In this document: positions 16,899-24,260 of the stretch, piece after piece
Position numbering within the stretch: position 1 is the stretch's first letter
How the letters are laid out: each line of letters opens with the position of its first letter
Origin: an uncultured Lachnospiraceae bacterium
GTDB taxonomy: Bacteria; Bacillota; Clostridia; Lachnospirales; Lachnospiraceae
DNA: 64,000 nucleotides
Direction of reading: 5' to 3'
Assembly: GCA_934330725.1 (NCBI GenBank)
Contig: CAKRGM010000001.1
Span: 124,001-188,000 of the forward strand
Position numbers and translations under genes: made by a program
The notes under the pieces: model-generated
What the model saw: only the letters and a program-made list of their open reading frames with translations
Told to the model about the DNA's origin: nothing
The model's database searches: none

Positions 16899-18962
16899 AT
16901 GAATATAAAAGAATTAAAAGGCATTGGCAAAAAGACAGAAGAACTATTTAACAGGTTTTGCGTATACACAGTCGAAGATCTCGTGGAATTTTATCCACGG
17001 GATTATGACGTATATGAAGAACCTGTTTTTGTTAATACGCTTGCTGATGCAGAAGATAAGAAAATAGTGTCAATAGACGGTATGGTCGTAAAAAGAGCTG
17101 AAATGTACAGAACAGGAAAGCTGCAGATTGTTTCGGGAGTGATAAGCGATCCGAAAGGAGACAGAATAAAGTGTACATGGTTTAATATGCCATTTCTTGT
17201 AAGTACATTAAAACAGGGAATGCATTATGTATTCAGAGGCTATGTTACAAAAAAGAATGGACAGCTGGTAATGGAACAGCCTAAGATGTATACAATGGCG
17301 GAGTATCAGAAGCTGTGCATGAGCATGCAGCCAATTTATCCACTTACAAAAGGTCTTTCAAATAATGTTGTTATAAAAGCTGTAAAGCAGGCACTTGAAA
17401 AGTACAAAACAGGTCTTGATATGGAGTACATACCGGATGATGTAAGAAACAGATATACACTGGCAGAACATAATTTTGCAGTTGTTAATATACATTTCCC
17501 GGCATCAGTAAATGATTATCTTGCAGCAAGGAAAAGACTTGCATTTGAAGAATTTTTTCTTTTCATACTTGCAGTCAGAAATTTAAAAGAAAATAATGTA
17601 AGGCGTCCTAATGGATATGTTATAGAAAATGATAAAAAGACGGATGAATTTATTGACAGACTGGAATTCAATCTTACCAATGCCCAGTCTGCTGCATGGG
17701 ATGAAATAAAAAAGAATATGTCGGGAACAGGTTTAATGAATAGACTGATACAGGGTGATGTTGGTTCAGGTAAGACAATAGTAGCAGTTCTTACACTGAT
17801 GAATACGGCATTTGCAGGATTTCAGGGAGCAATAATGGTGCCTACAGAAGTGCTGGCAAGACAGCAGTATCAATCAATTATGTCATTGTTTGAAAAGCAT
17901 GGAATAGATTTGAATGTAGAGCTGCTTACCGGTTCTATGACAGCTGCACAGAAACGCAATGCATACGAGAATATAAAAACAGGTAAGACAGATATAATAG
18001 TTGGAACTCATGCACTTATTCAGGAGAAAGTTGAGTATAAGAATCTGGCTCTTGTAATAACAGATGAGCAGCACCGTTTTGGTGTTAATCAGCGAAAAGA
18101 CTTTTCTTTAAAGGGAAGCGATCCACACGTTCTTGTAATGAGTGCTACGCCGATACCAAGAACGTTAGCTATAATAATATACGGTGATATGGATATATCC
18201 GTTATTGATGAGCTTCCATCGAACAGGGTTCCCATCAAAAACTGTGTTGTTGATACAGGATACAGACCCAATGCATATCATTTTATAGAAAAACAAGTAT
18301 CGCAGGGCAGACAGGCATATGTGATATGTCCGATGGTTGAAGAAAATGAAAATGTTGAAGCTGAAAATGTTATAGATTATACAGAAAGACTGCGACATGA
18401 ATTTAAAAATGCAGTCAGAGTAGAGTATCTGCATGGAAAAATGAAACCGGGCGAAAAAAACAGAATTATGGAGCAGTTTTCTTCAGGAGAAATAGACGTT
18501 CTTGTTTCAACAACAGTTGTAGAAGTTGGCGTAAATGTACCTAATGCAACTGTAATGATGGTTGAGAATGCTAACCGTTTTGGGCTTGCACAGCTGCATC
18601 AGCTAAGAGGACGTGTAGGACGTGGAAGTTTCCAGTCATACTGCATATTTGTGTCTGACTCCAAAAGCAAAGAAACAAAAAAACGTCTTGAAATATTAAA
18701 CTCAAGCAATGATGGATTTAAGATTGCCGAAGAGGATTTAAAATTAAGAGGACCGGGAGACTTTCTCGGTGTAAGACAGAGCGGTGACTTTGAGTTTAAA
18801 GTTGGAAATGTGTTTTCTGATGCAAAAGTATTAAAACAGGCATCTGAAGCTGCAGATGTGATACTTGCAGAAGATCCGCTTTTAGAAAAAAAGGAAAATG
18901 TAAAGCTTAGAAAGAAAGTGTCAGAATACACACAGATGTGTCTGAATCAGCTTAATATTTAG
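16899..18962 (+). CDS. recG: ATP-dependent DNA helicase RecG
   Basis: RecG remodels stalled replication forks and Holliday junctions. The 687-residue product has the full architecture: an N-terminal wedge/OB domain, Walker A GDVGSGKT (near 287), the DEQH box in ITDEQHRFGVNQR (near 388), SATPIPRT, and the C-terminal motifs DVLVSTTVVEVGVNVPNA and HQLRGRVGRG. The ribosome binding site is weak, so translation is probably coupled to yqeY, whose stop is only a few bases upstream. Confidence 0.97.
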   Translation: MNIKELKGIGKKTEELFNRFCVYTVEDLVEFYPRDYDVYEEPVFVNTLADAEDKKIVSIDGMVVKRAEMYRTGKLQIVSGVISDPKGDRIKCTWFNMPFLVSTLKQGMHYVFRGYVTKKNGQLVMEQPKMYTMAEYQKLCMSMQPIYPLTKGLSNNVVIKAVKQALEKYKTGLDMEYIPDDVRNRYTLAEHNFAVVNIHFPASVNDYLAARKRLAFEEFFLFILAVRNLKENNVRRPNGYVIENDKKTDEFIDRLEFNLTNAQSAAWDEIKKNMSGTGLMNRLIQGDVGSGKTIVAVLTLMNTAFAGFQGAIMVPTEVLARQQYQSIMSLFEKHGIDLNVELLTGSMTAAQKRNAYENIKTGKTDIIVGTHALIQEKVEYKNLALVITDEQHRFGVNQRKDFSLKGSDPHVLVMSATPIPRTLAIIIYGDMDISVIDELPSNRVPIKNCVVDTGYRPNAYHFIEKQVSQGRQAYVICPMVEENENVEAENVIDYTERLRHEFKNAVRVEYLHGKMKPGEKNRIMEQFSSGEIDVLVSTTVVEVGVNVPNATVMMVENANRFGLAQLHQLRGRVGRGSFQSYCIFVSDSKSKETKKRLEILNSSNDGFKIAEEDLKLRGPGDFLGVRQSGDFEFKVGNVFSDAKVLKQASEAADVILAEDPLLEKKENVKLRKKVSEYTQMCLNQLNI

Positions 18963-19009
18963 TGCGGTTATTTGATAAACAGCTATAATTGGAAAGAAGG
19001 CGGAAAAAG

Positions 19010-19240
19010 ATGAGACAGATGGAATTTACAATGAGCAGACCCGGACTTGTCAAGGTCGGTCAGGAAGTTGAGATAACAGAAGGAAAGCTTCCAAGCAGCT
19101 ACTATTATACAATAGAGCCGGCTGTTGCAATGTCCGGTAACTATACAACACCTGAAAGATTAAAGTCAAGAAAAGGCATTGTTAAAGACGTTGGAGAAAC
19201 AAGCAGAGGTTATTATGTAGTTGCTGAATTTGATGAATAA
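19010..19240 (+). CDS. Small conserved protein, 76 residues
   Basis: I do not assign a family. The product is soluble and short, rich in beta-forming residues, with FTMSRPGLVKVGQEVEI near the start and GIVKDVGETSRGYYVVAEFDE at the end, which looks like a small SH3- or OB-like barrel. ATG 19010 has AAGGCGG upstream; a second ATG nine bases on is an alternative. It follows recG closely and is probably the last gene of that operon, because a perfect terminator hairpin follows. Confidence 0.7.
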   Translation: MRQMEFTMSRPGLVKVGQEVEITEGKLPSSYYYTIEPAVAMSGNYTTPERLKSRKGIVKDVGETSRGYYVVAEFDE

Positions 19241-19312
19241 ATGTAACTTGTTCATAAGCCGGGAAACAGTGTGTTTTGCGTAAATATAAAAATAATCTTT
19301 TAAGTTTAATTT

Positions 19313-19343
19313 TCATATTTAAGAATACTCCTGCATATACATT
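19313..19343 (+). promoter_or_regulatory. Probable sigma-E promoter of spoIVA
   Basis: TCATATT (19313-19319) matches the sigma-E -35 consensus (kmATATT). It is followed by CATATACATT (19334-19343), which gives a CATACA-T-like -10 in either of two registers (14-base spacer to CATATACA, or 16-base to TATACATT). spoIVA is a sigma-E gene in Bacillus. The inferred start, around 19350, falls inside the terminator hairpin described next. Confidence 0.6.
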
Positions 19344-19368
19344 TAGCAGTATATGCAGGAGGTTTTTT
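19328..19368 (+). terminator. Perfect terminator hairpin overlapping the spoIVA ribosome binding site
   Basis: CTCCTGCATATAC (19328-19340) pairs perfectly over 13 bases with GTATATGCAGGAG (19349-19361) around an eight-base loop, then GTTTTTT follows. It should end transcription coming from recG. The 3' arm is also the spoIVA Shine-Dalgarno (GCAGGAGG, 19355-19362), eight bases before ATG 19371. Confidence 0.85.
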
Positions 19369-19370
19369 GT

Positions 19371-20912
19371 ATGGAAAGCGGTAATAATATGCAACAGATT
19401 GCTGATGCGATGCCAAAAGAGCAGGCGGCAATGGTAAGTGACGGCAGTTATAACATTTACAAGGACATAAATAAAAGAACCGGAGGGGAAATTTATCTTG
19501 GTGTTGTTGGACCTGTAAGAACTGGTAAATCGACATTTATTAAAAGATTTATGGACATAATGGTAATACCGGGGATGAGCAACGAACATGTAAAGCAGCG
19601 TGCAAAGGATGAACTGCCACAAAGTGCTGCAGGAACAACAATAATGACAACAGAGCCTAAATTTGTACCAAGTGAGGCGGCACTTATCTGTCCTATGGAA
19701 GGCATAAATGTGAAAGTAAGGCTGATAGACTGTGTTGGTTTTATGGTAGATGGCGCTTCGGGACATACGGAAAATAATAAAGAACGCATGGTAAAAACAC
19801 CATGGTCTGCTGCTGAAATACCATTTACAAAGGCAGCAGAGATAGGTACAAAAAAGGTAATTGAAGAACATTCCACGATTGGTATAGTTGTATCGACGGA
19901 CGGTTCATTCTCAGACATTCCGAGGGAAAGCTATGTTGCAGCAGAGGAACGAACGATAAAAGAATTAAGTCAGCTGAAGAAACCGTACATAGTGCTGCTT
20001 AACAGCTCACACCCATTTTCACCGGAAACACAGAAACTTGCACAGGAACTTACGGATAAATACAGTGTTACAGTTATGCCGGTAAACTGTGACCAGTTAA
20101 AGAAAGAAGACATAAGCAATATTCTGGCAAATGTGTTAAAAGAATTTCCCGTAACTGAAATAGATTTTTTTGCTCCACAGTGGATGGAGATGCTGCCGCA
20201 GGAACACTGGCTGAAAAAAGAACTGGTAAATGCAGCTTCTGATATAATCAGCCAGCTTACTTATATTAAAGATATAAGGAATAATTATAACGATATCTCA
20301 AATGATTATATTGATAAAATTAATGTGGCAGATATCGGTATGTCAAATGGCTGTGTAAAGCTGGATGTTTTGATGAAGCCTGATATTTACTATCAGGTGC
20401 TTAGTGAGCTTACCAGGACGACAATCAGTAATGAATATGAATTAATAAGCATAATACGTGAGCTGTCAGAAAAGAAAGATGAGTTTGATAAGGTAAAGGA
20501 TGCATTTGCTGAGGTAAAGTTAAACGGCTTTGGCGTTGTGACGCCATCCAGGGATGAAATAAAGCTCGATCAGCCTGAGGTTATAAAAAATGGTAATAAA
20601 TATGGTGTTAAAATAAAAGCGCAGGTTCCATCGATAAATCTCTTAAAAACTAATATAAGTGTAGAAATTGCACCAATAGTAGGAATGCAGAATCAGGCGG
20701 AAGATCTGATGGAATATATAAATGAAAACACAAAAGAAAATCCTGACGGAATATGGGCTGCCAATATATTTGGAAAGACAGTAGAGCAGATAGTAAATGA
20801 TGGGATATATGAAAAGACGCATAATATGACTCCCGAAAGCATGGAGAAAATAAGTGGAACACTTGAGAAAGTCATGAATGAAAATACAGGCCTTGTGTGT
20901 CTTATTGTATAA
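19371..20912 (+). CDS. spoIVA: Stage IV sporulation protein A (spore coat morphogenetic ATPase)
   Basis: SpoIVA polymerises on the outer forespore membrane, using ATP hydrolysis, to form the base on which the spore coat assembles. The 513-residue product carries the N-terminal NTPase with Walker A GPVRTGKST (47-55) and the family segments LPQSAAGTTIMTTEPKFVP and RLIDCVGFMVDGASGH. The middle and C-terminal domains follow, ending in GTLEKVMNENTGLVCLIV, the conserved tail needed for assembly. ATG 19371 is set by GCAGGAGG upstream. Its presence marks an endospore-forming lineage. It is preceded by the terminator/promoter overlap described separately. Confidence 0.97.
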   Translation: MESGNNMQQIADAMPKEQAAMVSDGSYNIYKDINKRTGGEIYLGVVGPVRTGKSTFIKRFMDIMVIPGMSNEHVKQRAKDELPQSAAGTTIMTTEPKFVPSEAALICPMEGINVKVRLIDCVGFMVDGASGHTENNKERMVKTPWSAAEIPFTKAAEIGTKKVIEEHSTIGIVVSTDGSFSDIPRESYVAAEERTIKELSQLKKPYIVLLNSSHPFSPETQKLAQELTDKYSVTVMPVNCDQLKKEDISNILANVLKEFPVTEIDFFAPQWMEMLPQEHWLKKELVNAASDIISQLTYIKDIRNNYNDISNDYIDKINVADIGMSNGCVKLDVLMKPDIYYQVLSELTRTTISNEYELISIIRELSEKKDEFDKVKDAFAEVKLNGFGVVTPSRDEIKLDQPEVIKNGNKYGVKIKAQVPSINLLKTNISVEIAPIVGMQNQAEDLMEYINENTKENPDGIWAANIFGKTVEQIVNDGIYEKTHNMTPESMEKISGTLEKVMNENTGLVCLIV

Positions 20913-21001
20913 GCGGTTACAGCACTGGAAGTGTGTATTACCAATGGTGTATGTGAACAGCAGTTAAGCCTGGTAAGGGCAGATTTAATTACTTTTTATG
21001 C

Positions 21002-21030
21002 TTTATTTAAGATGAAATGTATGATAAAAT
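21002..21030 (+). promoter_or_regulatory. Candidate promoter for apt
   Basis: TAAAAT (21025-21030) with an upstream TGA gives an extended -10; the -35 at 17 bases is only TTTATT. It leaves a leader of about 80 bases before apt. The rest of the 204-base gap after spoIVA shows no clear terminator. Confidence 0.4.
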
Positions 21031-21116
21031 GGCTATGTTTATTAATATATCAACTTATGAATGCGTGTATCGCAGTCTATGGTTTCCTATAAGATAAGAA
21101 AGGACGAATAATTAAA

Positions 21117-21641
21117 ATGAAAAAAGTTGAAGATTATATTAGAAGCATACCAGATTTTCCGGAAGAGGGAATAATATTCAGAGATATCACAAGCGTATTG
21201 CAGCATCCGGATGGATTAAAGCTTGCAATCGATGAAATGGATGAATGTTTAAAGGACGTTGATTTTGATGTTGTCGTTGGACCTGAATCAAGAGGATTTA
21301 TATTCGGGGTGCCGGTTGCATATAACAATAATAAGGGATTTGTTCCGATAAGAAAAAAAGGAAAGCTTCCTTGTGAAACTATTTCAGAGGAATATGCTCT
21401 GGAATATGGCACAGCAACATTAGAAGTCCATAAGGATGCAATTAAACCGGGACAAAAGGTTGTGATAATTGATGACCTTATTGCAACAGGAGGAACTACA
21501 GAAGCAATAATAAAGCTTGTTGAAAGACTTGGTGGGAAAGTTGCAAAAATAGTATTTCTTATTGAGCTTGAGGGCTTAAAAGGAAGAGATAAATTAAAAG
21601 GTTATAATGTTGCTTCAGTTGTTAAATATCCTGGTAAATAA
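21117..21641 (+). CDS. apt: Adenine phosphoribosyltransferase
   Basis: Apt salvages adenine by making AMP from PRPP. The 174-residue protein has the family start EDYIRSIPDFPEEGIIFRDI, the substrate loop GPESRGFIFG, the flexible RKKGKLP segment and the PRPP-binding motif VVIIDDLIATGGTT (near 118-131). The length is standard. AAGAAAGGAC precedes the ATG. deoD follows 81 bases on, separated by a perfect hairpin, so the pair forms a purine-salvage unit. Confidence 0.97.
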   Translation: MKKVEDYIRSIPDFPEEGIIFRDITSVLQHPDGLKLAIDEMDECLKDVDFDVVVGPESRGFIFGVPVAYNNNKGFVPIRKKGKLPCETISEEYALEYGTATLEVHKDAIKPGQKVVIIDDLIATGGTTEAIIKLVERLGGKVAKIVFLIELEGLKGRDKLKGYNVASVVKYPGK

Positions 21642-21660
21642 ATTAAATGCGGATGATGCG

Positions 21661-21688
21661 AAACTCACAGCTGTATGGCTGTGAGTTT
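21661..21688 (+). terminator. Hairpin between apt and deoD
   Basis: AAACTCACAGC (21661-21671) pairs perfectly with GCTGTGAGTTT (21678-21688) over 11 bases with a six-base loop. Beyond the three T in the arm there is no T run, so it may be a partial terminator or a stabilising stem. Confidence 0.5.
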
Positions 21689-21722
21689 GTGGCATAAATA
21701 TATAAATGAAAGGTGGGAGATT

Positions 21723-22424
21723 ATGTTAACACCACATAATAAAGCGCAAAAAGGCGAAATATGCAAAACTGTTCTTATGCCGGGAGATCCGTTAAGAGCA
21801 AAATATATTGCGGAGAAATACCTTGATAATTCAAAATGTTTTAATACAGTACGTAATATGTATGGTTACACAGGAACATATAATGGAAAAGAGATTTCTG
21901 TAATGGGAAGCGGTATGGGAATGCCATCAATAGGTATATACAGTTATGAATTATATAACATATATGACGTAGATAATATAATAAGAATTGGTTCTGCAGG
22001 CGCACTTGCAGATGATGTCAGGGTAAGGGATATAGTTATAGCAATGGGAGCATGTACAGACTCTAATTATGCGGCACAGTATAATATTCCGGGAACATTT
22101 GCACCAATAGCTGATTATGGGCTTTTGAAAAAATGTACAGATAATGCAGAAAAAAACAACATGAGTGTTCATGTGGGAAATGTATTGTCGTCAGATATTT
22201 TTTACAATGATGATCCGACAGTTAATGACAGGTGGAAAAGGATGGGCGTTTTAGCTGTTGATATGGAAGCAGCTGCCCTGTATATGAATGCAGCACGGGC
22301 GGGGAAAAATGCACTCTGTATTCTCACGGTAAGCGATCATCTTTATACAGGTGAAAAACTCACATCAGGTGAACGTGAAAAAACATTTGATGATATGATA
22401 GAACTTTCACTTGGATTGATATAA
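21723..22424 (+). CDS. deoD: Purine-nucleoside phosphorylase, DeoD type
   Basis: DeoD splits purine (deoxy)nucleosides to the base and ribose-1-phosphate. The 233-residue product shows LMPGDPLRAKYIAEKYL, the GSGMGMPSIGIYSYEL motif, IRIGSAGAL, VDMEAAALYMNA and the C-terminal catalytic aspartate in TVSDHL. ATG 21723 is used with GGTGGGAG just upstream. Placed after apt, it supplies adenine for Apt, consistent with purine salvage. Confidence 0.96.
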   Translation: MLTPHNKAQKGEICKTVLMPGDPLRAKYIAEKYLDNSKCFNTVRNMYGYTGTYNGKEISVMGSGMGMPSIGIYSYELYNIYDVDNIIRIGSAGALADDVRVRDIVIAMGACTDSNYAAQYNIPGTFAPIADYGLLKKCTDNAEKNNMSVHVGNVLSSDIFYNDDPTVNDRWKRMGVLAVDMEAAALYMNAARAGKNALCILTVSDHLYTGEKLTSGEREKTFDDMIELSLGLI

Positions 22425-22464
22425 AGCCATACAGTATAAAAACACGGGGAAGGAAATATAATAT

Positions 22465-24150
22465 ATGACAGATATGGACTTAAAGGTTATTGCCCTTATA
22501 GCCGGCTTTTTTATAATTGTAATTTACGTTGCAATAGATAATAAAAGAAAATATAATGCAAAACTTATAAACAGACTTAAAAATGAATGGGGAAAGCCGG
22601 GAAAAAGGGAACATTCAAGAGAAGAGTATGATAACATTTCGCATTATTTCCGGGATACATTTGAAGAAAAAAATGACATTGATGATATAACATGGAATGA
22701 TCTTAACATGGATGCCGTGTTTAATACAATAAATACAACAAATTCGTCAATCGGGCAGGAATACCTGTATAAGACGTTAAGAACTCCTGTACAGGATGAA
22801 GAAAAATTAAAGAAAATGGACAGGCTTGCAGACTATTTTACATCTCATGAAAAGGAGCGGATACAGGTTCAGAAAAGATTTGCATCGTTTGGTTTTGTAA
22901 AGAAAATTTCCCTGAGTGATTATATTGGACTTGTGACAGATCTTAAAAGTGGAAATAATACCATTCATTATATACTGCTTTTGGCAGAAATACTTTCATT
23001 TGTTATTTGTTTTACAGTAAATCCGGTTGTGGGCGTAGCAATGATAGTTATCTGTGTGGCAGTTATGATTGGAACCTATTACAAAATGAAGGCACAGGTG
23101 GAACGTTATTTTGTATGTGTTACGCAGTTTATTAATCTGGTCGGTGTATCTGAAAAAATATCTTCAGATGGAATTGGCGGACTTAAGGAATATGACGAAC
23201 AGCTAAAGACGATAGCAGGCAGATTTTCTAAAGTTACAGGTAAAAGCTGGATACTTGAAAAGGGTAATGTAACAGGTTCACTTGCAGAGATGATAATGAT
23301 ATATGTAAGAATGCTTACTCATATTGATCTGATTCATTTCAACAGTATGATAAGAGTACTTAATAAAAAAGAAGAGGATGCAAGGCAGCTTATGGATATA
23401 CTTGGATTTATTGAAACTTCAATAGCTGTCGGTTCGTTCAGACAGATGCTTGCATATTATTCAGTTCCTGAATTTAGTGATGATGGCAGTATGAGGCTTG
23501 ATGTTCAGGAAGTGTTTCATCCACTGATAAAAGATCCTGTAGCCAATTCGCTTGATACAGACAGAAACATATTGCTTACAGGTTCAAATGCATCAGGAAA
23601 ATCAACATTTTTAAGAACTATTGCAATAAATGCACTGCTTTCACAGACAATTTACACCAGTGTATCTAAAAAGTATACTGCACCGAGATTTAGAATTTTT
23701 TCTTCAATGTCATTAAAGGATGATCTTAGCAGTAGCAGTAGTTATTATATCGTTGAGATTAGGTCATTAAAGAGAATTCTTGATATAATTGAGCCCGGGG
23801 GCTGTCCGGTTTTATGCTTTGTTGATGAGGTGCTGCGGGGTACAAATACGGTAGAAAGAATTGCAGCATCGTCAGAAATATTAAAATATATTTATGGTAA
23901 AAATGCATTGTGTTTTGCTGCAACCCATGATATTGAGCTTACATCTATACTTGAAAAATACTATACAAATTATCATTTTCAGGAAGAGGTCACTGATGAT
24001 GATGTTAAGTTTAATTTCACATTATTTAAGGGACCGGCAACTACAAGAAATGCAATAAAATTATTAAAGATAATGGGGTATGATAAGAGTATTGTAGAGC
24101 GTGCAGAAACTAATGCGGCGCATTTTATTGATACAGGCTTATGGAAATGA
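22465..24150 (+). CDS. Membrane-anchored MutS-family ATPase
   Basis: The C-terminal third is a MutS ATPase domain with Walker A GSNASGKST (373-381), a Walker B-like FVDEVLRGTN and the ATHD switch. The N-terminal mismatch-recognition and connector domains are absent. Instead there is an N-terminal membrane segment (about 7-25) and a second hydrophobic pair (about 165-200), and only the lever/clamp-like helices remain. At 561 residues it is a MutS paralogue of the short membrane type, not the mismatch repair MutS, which is present separately at 61489. The function is unknown. It lies between deoD and alaS with AAGGAA before its ATG. Confidence 0.85.
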   Translation: MTDMDLKVIALIAGFFIIVIYVAIDNKRKYNAKLINRLKNEWGKPGKREHSREEYDNISHYFRDTFEEKNDIDDITWNDLNMDAVFNTINTTNSSIGQEYLYKTLRTPVQDEEKLKKMDRLADYFTSHEKERIQVQKRFASFGFVKKISLSDYIGLVTDLKSGNNTIHYILLLAEILSFVICFTVNPVVGVAMIVICVAVMIGTYYKMKAQVERYFVCVTQFINLVGVSEKISSDGIGGLKEYDEQLKTIAGRFSKVTGKSWILEKGNVTGSLAEMIMIYVRMLTHIDLIHFNSMIRVLNKKEEDARQLMDILGFIETSIAVGSFRQMLAYYSVPEFSDDGSMRLDVQEVFHPLIKDPVANSLDTDRNILLTGSNASGKSTFLRTIAINALLSQTIYTSVSKKYTAPRFRIFSSMSLKDDLSSSSSYYIVEIRSLKRILDIIEPGGCPVLCFVDEVLRGTNTVERIAASSEILKYIYGKNALCFAATHDIELTSILEKYYTNYHFQEEVTDDDVKFNFTLFKGPATTRNAIKLLKIMGYDKSIVERAETNAAHFIDTGLWK

Positions 24151-24260
24151 AAATAAAGAGTAATAACGATGTTGCAGAAAGGTTAAATTAAGTTGCGATA
24201 TAATGACAATTGTGTTAGAATAATTTGATGTCAATTATTGACTTATAGGAGGATAAGAAA

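Noticed and set aside
24151..24260. A T-box riboswitch or other leader control before alaS
   Set aside because: The leader is only 110 bases, has no T-box sequence and no terminator. I found only a TATAAT without a -35 and a short palindrome (24230-24242).
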